NCBI GenBank assembly: GCA_005656395.1
Contig: SRSI01000044.1
Location: 1,736,001-1,800,000 of the forward strand
Direction: 5' to 3'
Origin: Strongyloides papillosus
Taxonomy: Eukaryota; Nematoda; Chromadorea; Rhabditida; Strongyloididae
DNA length: 64,000 nucleotides
Shown: piece by piece, positions 41,901-55,446 of the stretch
Layout of the letters: each line of letters starts with the position of its first letter
How positions within the stretch are numbered: the stretch's first letter is position 1
Notes under the pieces: generated by a model
The model's input: only the letters and a program-made list of their open reading frames with translations
Databases searched by the model: none
What the model was told of the DNA's origin: nothing
Program-made: the position numbers and the translations under genes

Positions 41901-44167
41901 CTAATTTAGCATATGAACAATGAATTTTTTTGAGCTTCTGAAATGGTCCTTCATCAACAACTTTTCCTCGTTTTAATAATAGTACATGATCAGCTAATTG
42001 ATCAACAATTTCCATATCTTGCGTTGATATAATAATTGTCTTATCCTCTTTTATATCTTTTAAAATACCTATTATTTTTACAACATCTTCATTAGGTAAT
42101 TTATCTAATACTCCATTAAGTATAACAATTTTGGGGTCTCCAACAAATGCCATGCATAAATTAAGATACATTTGTACTCTTTCAGGTAAATGTTCACAAT
42201 ATATATCCATATAATCAGTTAATCCCAATGTATCAATTAACAATTCAACATCTTCATTAATAAATAAATGTTCCTTTTTAATAGTATTTAATCGTTGATA
42301 TTTATTTGTCTTAATTATTGAAAAAACTTTTAAAGCCATCTCTACAGTCATACCGGTATATGTAACAGTAAAGTGTGGACAATATCCTATTTTGTGTCTT
42401 CCAAATTTTTTTAATGATTTTTTAAAATATTTTATATGACCTTTTGATGGTCCTGAAGCACCTGCTAATATTTCCGTTAGAGTTGTTAAACCAGATTCAT
42501 TGAAACCGATTATAACATTAATTTGTTTTGACTTAAATTCAAAACTAACATCTTCTAATGCTGTCTCTCCTGTTGCTTTGTATATTTTACTTATATGCTC
42601 TCCAACTATAGTATTTTTTTTATATTTACCACTCTTTTTTTTCTCCTTTTTAACAATATTCTTTCTTTTACTATCACTACCTTCAATTGCTTTATTCAAG
42701 TCATGAAAATCATCTTTATCAAGAATATGCCTTATATAAGTATAATTTCTAAATCTTCTAATATAATATAGAAATGAGAATTGATTATATGAATCATTTG
42801 GCCATAATTTATCAACAATAATACCAAAACCATAACCAATTAACATATTTATAATAAGGTAAATTAATTGACAACCAAAAGTACCGGAAAATTCATTCTT
42901 ATAAATTATTTCTAGTGGAAAGGATTCCTTTTTGACATTACTTTCTTTATACAATGAATCAATTTTAATTCTAGCTAAATTACTATCAATTATATTGATG
43001 TTAAGAACAGCTAGAATGCTATCAGAAGTTAATCCAACTGTCTGTCCAATATCTAAGTGAATAAATACTATCCAAAAAATTATTGTCATTAAAACATCTT
43101 TTTTCCCTTTACATAATGAAGTTAAAATTATACCAAATCCCATTCCACATATTGAATATAAAATTTTCCATATAATAAAATGTAACAATGACATATTCTT
43201 AAGGAAAATTTAAATATTAATTAGAAAAAAAGAAATGTTAACTTACAATATCTGGTATACACCAATATAAAAGTATGGCACCAGAAATGGTAAAAAATAT
43301 AATCATTTCAACTAATGGGCCAAAGATAGATGAACTATAAAAGACAAATCTTGAAACTCCAATATTATGGAGATATTTCTTTAGTAATCCATTTCTTTGA
43401 TTAACAATATTATTAACTGCAGCAACTATAAATATTATTGAAAAAAGCTGATAATAATGATTCATGCTTAAAAAATATTCAATACTTTTAGTAAAATCAT
43501 TTGATAAACTCTTTCTATTACTACTATCATAAATAAAAATATATGGAAAATTTCTTGTTGTACTCGTTTTCTTAAAAATATAGTGATTAGAAGTAAAATA
43601 AGAATTCAAATTTACCTGTAATAGTGATAACGTTGTAGCATATTTAATATTTCCTAATAAATAAGCATCCTTTTTTTTACCTTTATCTAATAAATAAATA
43701 GTATAATTTTTTCTATTCACATTAGGATCATATTTAACGTAAAGACCAAATAATACATCCGAACATAAACTTGAATGGTCTTCACTACACTTTTTTAATT
43801 TATCTTCTAAATCACTTTGATTACCATAAGATACTAAATTAATATTCGGATTTGATGCATCATATTGAAATAATTTCCCTAATTTTGTATTAGCGTCTAC
43901 TAGATTATCTTTCAAATTATCTATTCTTTTATTCATATCATTTGATGACCAATATACTGTGTAATTTTTACTTCCTAAGTATCCATTCAAATTTTCTTCG
44001 TTATTTTCTTTTAATACATATTTATGACGATCAACCATCATATAAAATTGGATTCCTATAAAAACCACCATACATGTTAATCGGTATATAAAAAAGGAGC
44101 TTTTAAATTTTTCTTGTTGAAACTCTTTTTGAATAAATAAACATAAATGTTTTACTATTAAAAGCAT
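38962..44167 (-). CDS. ABCA-type full transporter with degenerate nucleotide-binding domains
   Basis: Exon 1 is 44167-43247 (307 codons), the intron 43246-43198 (49 bp, GTAAGT..CCTTAAG), and exon 2 43197-38962 continues in phase (about 1718 residues; CED-7 is about 1700). Architecture is ABCA: N-terminal helix, large extracellular loop, membrane helices, NBD1, second helix plus loop, membrane helices, NBD2, acidic tail (DDDSDEDEEDEDD). Both NBDs are recognisable but lack catalytic residues. In NBD1, Walker A reads GFNESGLTT (Lys lost), signature LPERVQ, Walker B ILNGVLD, H-loop Gln. In NBD2, Walker A is replaced by YIKDDRERES, signature CDSNQK, Walker B FLDTPTE, H-loop Asn. With a long intact frame, this is more likely a pseudo-ATPase under constraint than a pseudogene. 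Lipid transport or engulfment roles of the family may not apply. Confidence 0.8.
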
Positions 44168-47100
44168 CTTTATTTTAAAAAAATAATATTGTACAATTTT
44201 ATTATCTTATTTATTAAGTTTTTATCATTCCTTTTTTACATAAATTTTTATTTTTAATATTGTAATTTTTTTTATATTCAATTAATAAAAATTTTTATTA
44301 CTAATATATTATTTTATTAATTGATATCAATTTTTTGTATATGTTTATATTCAAAATTATCTAGAAATTTATGGAGAAATTTTTTTTCATTATATTATCA
44401 TTATCACTACTCGTCAAACCATAATAATTTTTAGATTTTTGTAATTTCAATTAACAAAATATAAATAATCATTTGATAATTTTTATTTCTTCTCTTCCAT
44501 ATCTATTTGCTCTCTTGATATTGAAAATAATTCAAAATGTTTTTAAATTTTGCATTTATGTTTTATACAGTATCATTTTATATTGGATTTCATGTCTTTT
44601 CGATACAATAAATAATTGTTAAGCTCTTTAGTTATTTTGGCATCTAGAAAAAGAAGACTTATCTATAGATAAATTATCTTCATTAATATTTTTTATCTCT
44701 TTAGTTATATTTATCCCAGATTATAGTTTGGTTATTCCTCGAAAATATTTTATGCTTCTTGTATGTTTCAAAAATCTAGATTAACCAAATAATGTAGTAT
44801 TAATAATTAATTTTTTTATAACATTTTTAAAGTCGAAGATATTTTAATATTAGATGATTAATACTTTTCTCAATATTATCACTCACCATCATATCAGTTA
44901 ATATCTTTCAAAAGACGTTATTTAGGATAATAGTCAATCTTTAATTCATTAAGAAAAAAACAATTTTTGAATAAAAATATTTATTAAAAAAATCAAAACA
45001 TTTAAGACTACTTTTAGAGTATTAAATAACTTCTATAAAATATATCGACAATATTATTACAATTGTTTAAGGAATGGTTTAGATAAAAATGTTTGTATCA
45101 TCTTTATTAGTAAATCTTTATCTGTCGGCATACAATAAGAAGATACGGAGTATCCGTAAAAGTTATTACATCACAACATGGTGGATTACGAGATAACGAT
45201 ATGTGAAAAATAATCATGATCTTTATATAAATAAATAAATATTTTTCTTTTTATTACTTTCTGAATATTACATATTTCTACTTTTTAAGAAAAATTTTCT
45301 TTTAGCATTGCTTTTATGACAAATATATATTTTTAAGATAATTAATTTTTGAACATTCAAAATTAGATTAATCTATTGATAATTTTGGTCTAAATAAAAA
45401 AGAATTAAATGTGTTGGATTAATACAGATGATAGGTTTATATTATGATCATCTTTTTTCACTTGTTTTTCTCTACAAATTATATGCAATATTAATTTATC
45501 TTTTCTCAAAACTTTGATACATTCCAATGCTGCGTATAATTCTTATATCAATGGTAAAAATGTATATAAATATATGTATTACAAAAATTTAAACTATAGA
45601 ACTTGGTCATTTCCTATACCATTATAAAGTTAATCATGCATTATGAAAAGTGAGTAATATAATATATTCTTCCTGTAGATATTACATTTATTCAATTTTT
45701 ACTTAACTACTATCAAAACTAATTTTATATTATATTGAGTTATGTATATATATATATTTATATTTTATTATCATACTCCTGTTAATTTATATCATTAGAA
45801 GAAAAATAGACTTGACATATGTGTTTCTATCATCTATCTCCCGATAGTGTTATATATGTGTTATATACTTTCATAGAACTTATAACATTTAGTTTGAAAG
45901 ATAAAAAAGTTTTTTTTTCTAATGATTACTAAAAAAATATAAAAAGGGGCATATAAATATAATCATTATATTGAGTTGATCTTATTATATTTATGTTAAC
46001 CTATGACAGCCACATGTTTACTATTTGTATTTATCTTTCTTTTTTCATTGTCTAAACATCATATCAAAAATTTATCTTTATTATTTAAATTTAAATGAAA
46101 TGATAATTAATATAAAGTCATCACCAATTTATAGCATTAAAATAACAACTATAACACACATAGATGTGTATTATAATAATATATCGTCAACTAACAACCC
46201 TACTAATATGATACAAGACATCAAAACGTCATTTTTAACCTCCTCTCCCTGAATCACACATTATAATATTCTTTCTTTTATAGAGATCTATATACAAAAT
46301 ATTATTTTATTCGTTTCTAACCTCCATACCATTTTTCATCCTTCTAATTTAAATTCTATATATCTTAATAAACATATTATATACTATATATTTTTTTTCA
46401 AAATCATTTTGGTATTTTCCTCAACTACCAAGTAAACTATCTTTATCTGTTATTCACACAAAAAAGATATACACAATTTTCAGTTTAATATTATATTTAC
46501 AATCCTTTATATATAAATTTTACAAAATATTTATATATATTTAACTAAAAAAATATAATCTACTTAACTAAATTTATTTTTTTATACGTATATTTTAAAA
46601 TAACATTACATTTGATATGAGTACTGATTGTCATTATATAGATATCTATGTACATGTGAAGACATTTCATTTTCACTCCATGTATAAGTCATTTAACATT
46701 ATTGCTCGCAACAAACTAAGTTTTTTCCAATAATATCATTAAAAATTAATACATGCTTAAAAAAAGAATAAAAAAGTAATGTGACATAATAATAAAAACT
46801 ATCTTTCGTTGATAATTTGTAGAAGTTTTTTTATTTTTTTTAAATTATATTGTCAAGTATACTCCTATATTAATACTTATAATATCATAATAATTTATTT
46901 GATCATTGATATTAAGATCAAAAATTGTTCTCATTCTATGATCATCATCATTTTTTTTCTAACCTTTAAGATATTTTCATTTTTATTCCATTAAAATATT
47001 ATCATTTTATACCTTATAAAATGTTGGTTTGTTCTTTTTTATCATTGTTTTGGTTGTCAAAAATTTATAGTTATCTCTTTAGGAATATACATTAGACTTA

Positions 47101-49291
47101 GGGCATTTATTATGATACGTAGTGTTAACTAGTTATAGTAACAATTTTATTATAACTAAGGATTTTTTATTGTATAATTTTCTAACTCTATATCTATATA
47201 ATAAAAATAAGAATGTACATGTGTATATCTGTGACAATAAAGAACTTTTGTCGGTATTTATTTATAGAAAAGTCATTCTTCGATAATCTGCATCTTCATA
47301 TCATTAGATATATAAACTCTTGACAATTTTACCACTATCATTAGAACATATATATATATATATAGGAGGCATAATATATATCATATATATTTATATATTT
47401 CATTGAGGAGGCAACAAACCGAAAAGAAAGGGGGGAGAGTGAAGTATTACCACTTATTGGTAGTTTTGTCTTTCCTATGTCACACCAGGAACATTAATAT
47501 TATATACAAATAATATATATATATATATATAATATAAGTGAAAAAGATTTTTCAAGTTGTAGTAGAAGGCAAAAAGGCTCATACGTTATAATAATAATAA
47601 TATTGAAGGTTACCATATATGTCAATGTATATATGAAGAACTGCTTTGTTAAGTGATAGAGAAACAAAAATTTTTATTAGATAAAACATTGTTCCTTTTT
47701 TTAAATGTAATATGGCTTCCTATTTTCTTTATATGTACGCACATATATCTACAAATTTATAGCATTTACATTTATAATACATCCATAACATATACAATTT
47801 TTATTAATATACAACATCATTTCATCTAATTAAATGTGTATATTTATATATTGTTTAAAAATAATAGGAAATACCTTTTATGATCAAAAAGAAAAATGAT
47901 ATGGTACATAATATACTAACAATTTTTGTACAATAATCAGAAATCTTTTATTTGAACATAATTTAAAATGATATAACAAAATTATCTTTATGAATAATTG
48001 TATTGTACATTCAACCCTTTTTCTTTCTAATCACCAACCTACATATTAATTATTTATTATTATTAATCCCCCTATACTCTTTTTCTAGTAATAAAAACTC
48101 ATACTCATCTCCATACTTACTCTTTACTTAAACTTTTCTCTCTCTTCATCATATTCATATAAAGATACTCATTCACTCCCGCCAAACAACAATTGTATAT
48201 CTTTTCTCCTGTCTTCATATTATTTTGTAAAAGATTACACATACATATATTTATACATAAATATATAGATGTATCCGAAGAAAACCATCAGAAGGAGAAA
48301 CAAAAAGTGTCTCTCTCTCCTATATCATGGTTGTTAACAAATTTAACTTTATTTTATTATTTATCACATAAACACCATCTTTATTTACCAAATACTTTTT
48401 AACAATTTATTTCATAATCTCCATTTTTTATCACATTTTTATTTCACAAATTTTATATTGAAAAAATGTTTATTTAAATAAGAAAGAAGGAAAAAAATGA
48501 AAGTTTTTTTGTATATAACAAGATAACCGAATCTCTTTTATAGTTGTTTTATACATATATTTATCTTCAAAATGTATTTATTAGAAGACATTCTTTTTTT
48601 TATGAAATTGAAAACATTGTTATATTAGAAAAATTTTATTTTAATATTTTCTCTCAAATAATATTATTATTTTAAATCATTTAATATACTCCATTAAAAT
48701 GTATTTTTAGTATATGAAATATATATATATATGTACTGCTACTGAACCATCTATAAGATCAATCAAAGGACAACCTAATCATCCATGTGTGTAAATAGAA
48801 AAATAGTCGAAAGAATAACTTTTTCTATACTACCCCAATATAAATATATATATATTATAATATAAAATTCGAAACACTTTCATATATGTATATTTTTTTC
48901 AAAATATATTATTTAACATTTTATTCATGTATAGACAAAAAAGTTTTCATTATTTTATAGGTATTTTAAATGGTCATATTCATTGTTATTTTATTACTAA
49001 TTTTTATCCTAACTTTTTGATGTTTTATTAACTAAAAAAATACCATATATTGTTATATTTTTTACCCATATTTTAAGTAATACTTTTATAACTATTTTTC
49101 ACAGGTGGTCTCTATTTACTATATTTCTATCATCGACAAAAAAAAGATAGTTCTTTTGACTTGTAAAAAGAAAAGAAATTTTATATTTTTCCTTACTTTT
49201 TTCTTTATTTTATTTGATACTAAAACAAGTTATTATTTTATTTTTTTTTAACTACAGATAAAACAATATTTTTCTAAAACATTCACTAAAA
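44168..49291. promoter_or_regulatory. 5.1-kb shared upstream region between ABCA (-) and SPOP (+)
   Basis: No convincing gene on either strand. It holds TA dinucleotide runs (about 47347-47366 and 47515-47531) and a purine-rich block (AAAGGGGGGAGAGTGAAG, about 47424). A pyrimidine-rich tract (about 48085-48180, many CTC/TCTCTC) sits ~1.1 kb before the SPOP start and suggests a promoter. CTATTTTTCACAG near 49103 could be the acceptor of a 5' UTR intron. Regulatory sequence is inferred only from position. Confidence 0.35.
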
Positions 49292-50579
49292 ATGGATGTT
49301 GATGGTGGAGGACAAGACGATGTTGTCTCGGATGGACCAGGACAACAATTTCAAAGTCATAACCAAGCAAATGGTATAAGACCTGGTTCTCCATCCTCCT
49401 CTGGTGGTAATGGTGGTGGATCTATTGGTAAGTCTTTTATCATAACCTCTTTATTTACTTATCTTATTTAAAAATACATATTTTAGCTGCAGAGAATTGG
49501 TGTAATACACAAGTTAAAGTAATAAAGTTTAACTATATGTGGACTATAGATAATTTCTCTTTCTGTCGTGAGGAGATGGGTGAGGTATTAAAAAGTTCCT
49601 CATTTAGTGCTGGGACAAATGATAAATTAGAATGGTGTTTAAGGATAAATCCTAAAGGATTGGATGAAGAGTCTAAAGATTATCTATCTCTTTATCTATT
49701 ATTAGTACAATGTAGCAAATCAGAAGTTAGAGCAAAATTTAAATTTTCCATATTAAATGAAAAAAGAGAAGAAACTAAAGCAATGGAATCACAAAGAGCT
49801 TATAGATTTGTCAAAGGAAAAGATTGGGGTTTCAAAAAATTTATTAGAAGAGATTTTCTACTAGAAGAATCCAATGGCTTGTTGCCAGATGATAAATTAA
49901 CAATTTTCTGTGAAATTTCTGTCGTCTGCGAAACTGTTAATATCAATGGTTTCTCAACAGCAACTAAAGTAAAAATTCCGTCACCAAAATTAACGGAAGA
50001 TGTTGGTAATATGTTGGAATCATCACAGTTTTCGGATTGTATAATTAGAGTTGATGACATTGATATAAATGCTCATAAAGTTATCCTAGCTAGCAGGTCT
50101 CCAGTCTTTCAGGCAATGTTTAATCATGAAGTACGTGAATCTCAATCAAATATCGTTGAAATCAAAGATTTTCACTATAGATGTAGTGAGAGAAATGTTG
50201 AAATATATCTATACTGATTCATCACCAAATCTAGAAAAAATGGCCAGGTGAGGTATTGGCAATAGCTGAAAAGTATAACCTAGATCGTTTGAAGATAATG
50301 GCTGAACAATCATTATGTAATAATTTATCAGCTGAAAATGTCTGTGAGTACTTCGTTATTGGTGAAATGTACTCGGCAGATGCATTAAAAACAAATTGTC
50401 TAGAATTTATTAATATGAATGCTACTGATGTAATGAATAGTGAAAATTGGAATGATTTCGTTATCAACCATCCATTATTATTAGAAAGATTATATAGAAA
50501 TCTAGTTCAACTTCATAGGCCACCAATTATTAATGGTTCTGGAAATAGAAAAAGGCCAAAAATGTCTTATTCACCATAA
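49292..50579 (+). CDS. spop-1: SPOP orthologue (MATH-BTB Cul3 adaptor), two apparent frame lesions
   Basis: Exon 1 (49292-49427, Gly/Ser/Gln-rich N-terminus), intron 49428-49486 (GTAAGT..TTTTAG), exon 2 from 49487. The MATH domain (about [20 protein letters not shown] to [10 protein letters not shown]) is nearly identical to animal SPOP, and the BTB domain follows ([16 protein letters not shown]). SPOP recruits substrates to Cullin-3 ubiquitin ligase in the nucleus. Near 50176-50180 the frame shifts by one extra base (expected continuation [13 protein letters not shown] is in the next frame). A second extra base near 50244 restores a third frame leading to the conserved BACK-like end ([17 protein letters not shown] ... 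[11 protein letters not shown]). No splice sites explain this. Two assembly errors are likelier than a pseudogene, because the rest is unscarred. Confidence 0.85.
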
Positions 50580-51487
50580 GAAATCCACTTTCTTTAAACT
50601 TTATTATATTATTTCTTCTAATCAATTCATTTTAAAACAATACTTGTGGTGTGTGATATTTATGTCACTAATTGTAACGGGTACACATTATTTTATAATA
50701 CAATAATTGTTCTGAAAATGTTTTTTTTATTTATACAAATGGTTAATGAAACAAAAAGAATACAGGAATAATTTTGTTATAAATTAAATTAATGGAAAGT
50801 GCAATAAATTGGTGTTTTTTTATTTTTTAAAGATATCTTTTTTGAAAAATTAGAATATTTAAAAATATTATAATTATTATATATATTGTTATGATACATA
50901 CTAGTTTAGTAAGGTATATTTAATAAATATTTTCTTTTACAATCAATTTTTTTACACTATCAATAGTTATATTCTGAAATTCTATAAAAAAAATATTTAA
51001 TCAAAGCTAGATATTAATACATCATATGTGAATCTATAAGTTTTTTATAATTTCTTTACAAAAATATTATTACTACTATAATAACCGTCCTCTGTTTCAT
51101 TTTTGATATATTTAAAATTATTATTAGAAAGATTAATTTTATATCATCAATACTTTTAATGATAGAGAACAAGAGTCATTTAAAATGATACTGAAATAAA
51201 TAGGGTGATTTTTTTTTATTCTTATAACACATGTAAAAATCATAAAAAAGTTTCCATGAAATATATAATTATTATAAATAGATAAAGTTATGTGTACTTT
51301 AGCATTAAAGATAGAAGATAATAATTTTTTTAACCTATTAGTATAATATTTAAAAGACAAATGACCTTCATTTTATTAGATCACTATAAAAAATTTTTGT
51401 AACAAATTTATGTATACATATACAAAATGCTTTACTTAAACTGATTGATCTTATCATTTTATTATAATATGTAATCATATTGACCTA
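50580..51487. other. 3' flank of SPOP and spacer
   Basis: AT-rich, no gene. The SPOP transcript probably ends here; AATAAA-like signals occur (for example ACAAT/AATAAA near 50801). Confidence 0.5.
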
Positions 51488-51501
51488 ACGTGCATTACGT
51501 G
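51488..51501 (+). promoter_or_regulatory. Two ACGTG cores upstream of aconitase
   Basis: AACGTGCATTACGTGG carries two ACGTG motifs 9 bp apart in a GC-richer island about 110 bp upstream of the aconitase ATG. ACGTG is the core of hypoxia-response elements bound by HIF-1/ARNT and also fits other bHLH factors. A role in iron/oxygen control of this gene is an inference. Confidence 0.35.
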
Positions 51502-51609
51502 GAAGTTGTACAGTTCAACTCTTCCTGTATAATATTCTTTTAATTTTTTCTATCATTAATTTATACTAATAACTTTTTATAAAACTTTTATTTGTTTATT
51601 TTAGATTTT

Positions 51610-54276
51610 ATGATGGCTTATAAACATTTAGTTAAACAATTAACTGTTGAAGGAAAAAATTACAATTACTTTGATTTAAATGATCTTAAGGATGAAAGAT
51701 ATGATAGACTTCCTATTTCTATTAGATATCTTTTAGAATCTGCTGTAAGATATTGTGATGGTTTCCATATTCTCGAGAAAGACGTTCAAAATATTCTTGA
51801 CTGGGAAAAGACACAATTTAATCAAACTGAAATTTCATTCAAACCTGCTCGTGTACTTTTACAAGATTTTACTGGTGTACCAGCAGTTGTTGATTTAGCT
51901 GCTATGAGAGATGCTGTTCAAGCTATGGGTGGTGATCCAAGAAAAATTAATCCTATATGTCCAGTTGATTTAGTAATTGATCATTCAGTTCAAGTTGATC
52001 ATTATGGTGACCTTACTGCATTAGCTAAGAATCAAGATATTGAATTTGAAAGAAATAAAGAAAGATTTAACTTTTTAAAATGGGGATCAAAAGCTTTTAA
52101 AAATCTTTCAATCGTACCACCAGGTTCTGGTATTGTTCATCAAGTTAACTTGGAACACATTGCTCGTGTTGTTTTTTGTGACAATGAAAATAATCTCTAT
52201 GTTGATTCAAATATTGGAACAGATAGTCATACAACACAAAATTCTGGACTAGGTATTCTTGCTTGGGGTGTAGGTGGTATTGAAGCCGAATCTGTTAAAT
52301 TAGGACAAGCTATCTCTATGATTTTACCTGAAGTTATTGGATATAAACTTACTGGAAAACTTCCACAAGGAACAACAGCTACTGATCTTGTTCTTACAAT
52401 TACTCAAAATTTAAGAGCTCTTGGTGTTGTTGGAAAATTTGTTGAATTTTTTGGTGATGGTGTAGCTAATTTAAGTATTGCTGATCGTGCCACCATCTCT
52501 AATATGTGTCCTGAATATGGTGCTACTATTGGATTATTCCCAGTTGATAATAGAACTATCAAATATCTTATTGATACTGGTAGAGATTTACATTCAGTTA
52601 AACGTGCTGAGGAGTACCTTAAGACAAATAAATTCTTTGTTGATTACAATGATAAAACATTTAATCCTAAATATACAAAAGTTTTAGAACTTGATCTTAG
52701 TACTGTTGTTCCGTGCGTATCTGGACCAAAACGTCCCCATGATAGAGTTGAACTTAGTAAACTTCATTCTGATTTTAAAGATGGATTAACAGCCAAAGTT
52801 TCATTTAAAGGTTATGGATTAACTCAAGAGGATTCATTAAAAAGTGTCAAAGTAACCATCAATGGTGAGGAATGCCAATTGAAACATGGTTCTGTTGTTA
52901 TTTCAGCTATAACATCATGTACAAATACAAGTAATCCATCTGTTATGATTGGTGCTGGTCTTGTAGCTAGAAAAGCTAGATCTCTTGGTCTAAAAGTTCC
53001 ACCATATGTTAAAACTTCACTTTCACCAGGTTCAGGTGTTGTTACTAAATATCTTGAACAATCAGGACTCCTTCCTGATCTTCAAGCACTTGGTTATCAT
53101 ATTGCTGGTTATGGGTGTATGACATGTATCGGAAATTCTGGACCACTTGGTGATGAATTAACAAAAGCTATTGAGGAGAATGATCTTGTTGTTGCTGGTG
53201 TTTTATCTGGTAATAGAAATTTTGAAGGTCGTGTTCATGCTAATGTTAGAGCTAATTACCTTGCATCACCAATGCTTGTTGTTGCTTATGGTTTGGCTGG
53301 TAGAGTTGATATCAATCTTGAAACTGAACCACTTGGTTATGGTACCAATGGACCAGTTTACTTTAAAGACATCTGGCCAACACATGATGAAATTAATGAA
53401 TTTGAACAAAAATATATTATTCCTCAATTCTTCAAAGAAGTTTATGAAAATATTGAAAAAGGAGGAGATAATTGGCAAAAATTACAATGTCCAGATGCTC
53501 AGTTGTATCCATGGGATTTATCATCAACATACATTAAGAGAGTTCCATTCTTTGATGGTATGACACAAGTTCCAGGAAAACGTGATCCAATTAATAATGC
53601 TTATGCTTTGTTAAGTCTTGGAGATTCAGTTACAACTGATCATATCTCACCAGCTGGATCAATTGCTAGAACATCACCTGCTGCAAAGTATCTTAATGAA
53701 AGAGGTGTCCAACCAAGAGATTTCAATACATATGGAGCTAGAAGAGGTAATGACGAAGTTATGGTACGTGGTACTTTTGCTAATATAAGACTTGTCAATA
53801 AACTTGCCCCAAAAACAGGTCCATTAACAACACATATTAAGAGTGGTGAAGTAATGTCAGTTTTTGATGCCGCTGAGAGATATCGTAAGGATGGCGATAC
53901 TGTTATCATTCTTGCTGGTAAAGACTATGGTTGTGGTAGTTCTAGAGATTGGGCTGCAAAAGGACCTTTATTACTTGGTGTTAGAGCTGTTATTGCTGAG
54001 TCATTTGAAAGAATTCACCGTTCCAACCTTGTTGGTATGGGTATTCTTCCTCTTCAATATAAAGATGGAGCTTCAACAGAATCTTTAGGATTAAGTGGAC
54101 AAGAACAATTTACCATTGATGTTGAAAGTTTATCACCAGGACAAGATGTTGACGTTAAAACATCAACAGGAAAAAGTTTTGTTGTTAAATGTAGAATTGA
54201 CACCGAAGTAGAATTAACTTACTATAAAAATGGAGGAATATTAAATTATATGGTTCGTAAGCTAGCCTCATCATAA
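51610..54276 (+). CDS. aco-1: Cytosolic aconitase / IRP1-like aconitate hydratase
   Basis: 888 codons in one exon. Converts citrate to isocitrate through a [4Fe-4S] cluster. Cluster cysteines are visible in SCTNTSNPS and [12 protein letters not shown]. Substrate-site motifs include [29 protein letters not shown]-type [10 protein letters not shown] and [12 protein letters not shown]. Length and order match the cytosolic IRP1 family (889 aa in mammals), including the N-terminal domain ([14 protein letters not shown]). I chose ATG 51610 because it follows TTTATTTTAG by 5 bp (a trans-splice acceptor); the upstream in-frame TTG lies in the pyrimidine tract. Nematode ACO-1 is not known to bind RNA as vertebrate IRP1 does, so an iron-regulatory role should not be assumed. 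Converges with the receptor gene, with 111 bp between stops. Confidence 0.95.
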   Translation: MMAYKHLVKQLTVEGKNYNYFDLNDLKDERYDRLPISIRYLLESAVRYCDGFHILEKDVQNILDWEKTQFNQTEISFKPARVLLQDFTGVPAVVDLAAMRDAVQAMGGDPRKINPICPVDLVIDHSVQVDHYGDLTALAKNQDIEFERNKERFNFLKWGSKAFKNLSIVPPGSGIVHQVNLEHIARVVFCDNENNLYVDSNIGTDSHTTQNSGLGILAWGVGGIEAESVKLGQAISMILPEVIGYKLTGKLPQGTTATDLVLTITQNLRALGVVGKFVEFFGDGVANLSIADRATISNMCPEYGATIGLFPVDNRTIKYLIDTGRDLHSVKRAEEYLKTNKFFVDYNDKTFNPKYTKVLELDLSTVVPCVSGPKRPHDRVELSKLHSDFKDGLTAKVSFKGYGLTQEDSLKSVKVTINGEECQLKHGSVVISAITSCTNTSNPSVMIGAGLVARKARSLGLKVPPYVKTSLSPGSGVVTKYLEQSGLLPDLQALGYHIAGYGCMTCIGNSGPLGDELTKAIEENDLVVAGVLSGNRNFEGRVHANVRANYLASPMLVVAYGLAGRVDINLETEPLGYGTNGPVYFKDIWPTHDEINEFEQKYIIPQFFKEVYENIEKGGDNWQKLQCPDAQLYPWDLSSTYIKRVPFFDGMTQVPGKRDPINNAYALLSLGDSVTTDHISPAGSIARTSPAAKYLNERGVQPRDFNTYGARRGNDEVMVRGTFANIRLVNKLAPKTGPLTTHIKSGEVMSVFDAAERYRKDGDTVIILAGKDYGCGSSRDWAAKGPLLLGVRAVIAESFERIHRSNLVGMGILPLQYKDGASTESLGLSGQEQFTIDVESLSPGQDVDVKTSTGKSFVVKCRIDTEVELTYYKNGGILNYMVRKLASS

Positions 54277-54387
54277 AATACTTGATAGAAAATTTCTTAC
54301 ACTCTATTATTATACAAATTTTCATATTAAAATAGTAAAGAAAATAAAATTTTTTATGCTTAATTATTATTTATCAAGTTGAGATCA

Positions 54388-55446
54388 TTAGACATAATTT
54401 ACGTGTTTACTTTTAGTATTATTTCTGTTACTGGAATTTTTTAATATGTTAACTTTATTATTGCTCGTTAAACATCCGCACACAGTTTCAAAAGTTTTTT
54501 CTCTGATATCACTTGACATAATATATGTTAAAATAGTATTATTACCACATATAATAACATTAATTAGATCTATAATTGAATAACCATTATCAAATTCCCA
54601 AAAAAATTCATTAGAAAAAAGTAAACATATCTCAAGAAATACAACTGTAACATAATTAAATAATGCTTGTAAAAGTATTCTTATGTCAGAAAGTACTCTT
54701 TGTTTTTGACTACTCTTGCTGCACCTCATCATAATTACTTTAATAAAAATAATTAAATAAAGAATTAGTGATAATGTTAATAATGTGACTACTGTTTTAT
54801 TTTGTACCTGAAATGCTATATAATGTTTGCTGTCTGGTTTTTCAAATTTCCAGCAAAAGCACCCAGGACTATAGTAAACTCTAAAATCTGGTAATAGGAA
54901 AAAAATAAACAATAATATAAAAAAAGAGTGGCATATTATCACAAGAGAGTTAAAAAATAATTTTCGATTTATGGATGGAAAGATTTGTTCATTAAACATT
55001 ACATCGAATCTATTTATTGTTAGAAGGAAGACAAACGTCACCGAAGCTATGTATGATGACTCACTAAGTGAACCAATTGCATATCCATACCAAGTTTGAA
55101 GTTTAAGATCAAAAATTAAGAAGTTCCCAGATAGAAAATGACATATTTGTTGAAATAAAGAATAAACTCCAAGGTGGAGCATTATTCTGTAGGGCATACT
55201 TACTAATATTGAACTTTGTTTAAAAAATGTCTTCAAATAATCTAAAATTTTTTATTGGCAAAAACTTACAATAAATAAAATTGATTGCATGATAATTAAA
55301 ATCAAAGTATACGTTATATAACAAGACCCAATTAATAGTTTAAAATTTTTTTTATCTTTCAAAATATTTTCATAATCATCATCTTGATAATCATAATCAT
55401 AATTGTAATTGTAAAAAGTCTCATTAAGAGCAGACAAACTTGCCAT
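54388..55446 (-). CDS. Nematode 7TM chemoreceptor-like GPCR (Srx/Srt-like)
   Basis: Exon 1 (55446-55270) encodes a Tyr/Asp-rich N-terminus (YNYNYDYDYQDDDYE) and TM1 (LLIGSCYITYTLILIIMQ). GTAAGT follows at 55269. Exon 2, most simply starting at 55230 after TTTGAAG, continues in phase through six more hydrophobic segments. The alternative acceptor TTTTAG at 55242 would hit a stop. Conserved-looking points: MLHLGVYSLFQ (TM2), TINRFDVMF at the end of TM3 (DRY position), a Cys pair in loop 2 (GCFCW) and a basic C-tail (SSNRNNTKSKH). This pattern is that of serpentine receptor families of nematodes; the subfamily is uncertain. Likely senses environmental or internal small molecules; ligand unknown. 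Confidence 0.65.

Noticed and set aside
45120..45200. Small hairpin (TACGG...CCGTA) resembling a structural RNA
   Set aside because: Only five paired bases, no box motifs and no tRNA or snRNA features.
51480..51535. Possible iron-responsive element (IRE) hairpin before aconitase
   Set aside because: No CAGTGN loop and no bulged C at the required place; only ACGTG cores remain as a weak regulatory signal.
53171..53563. 130-codon frame within aconitase
   Set aside because: Out-of-frame shadow of the aco-1 coding sequence.
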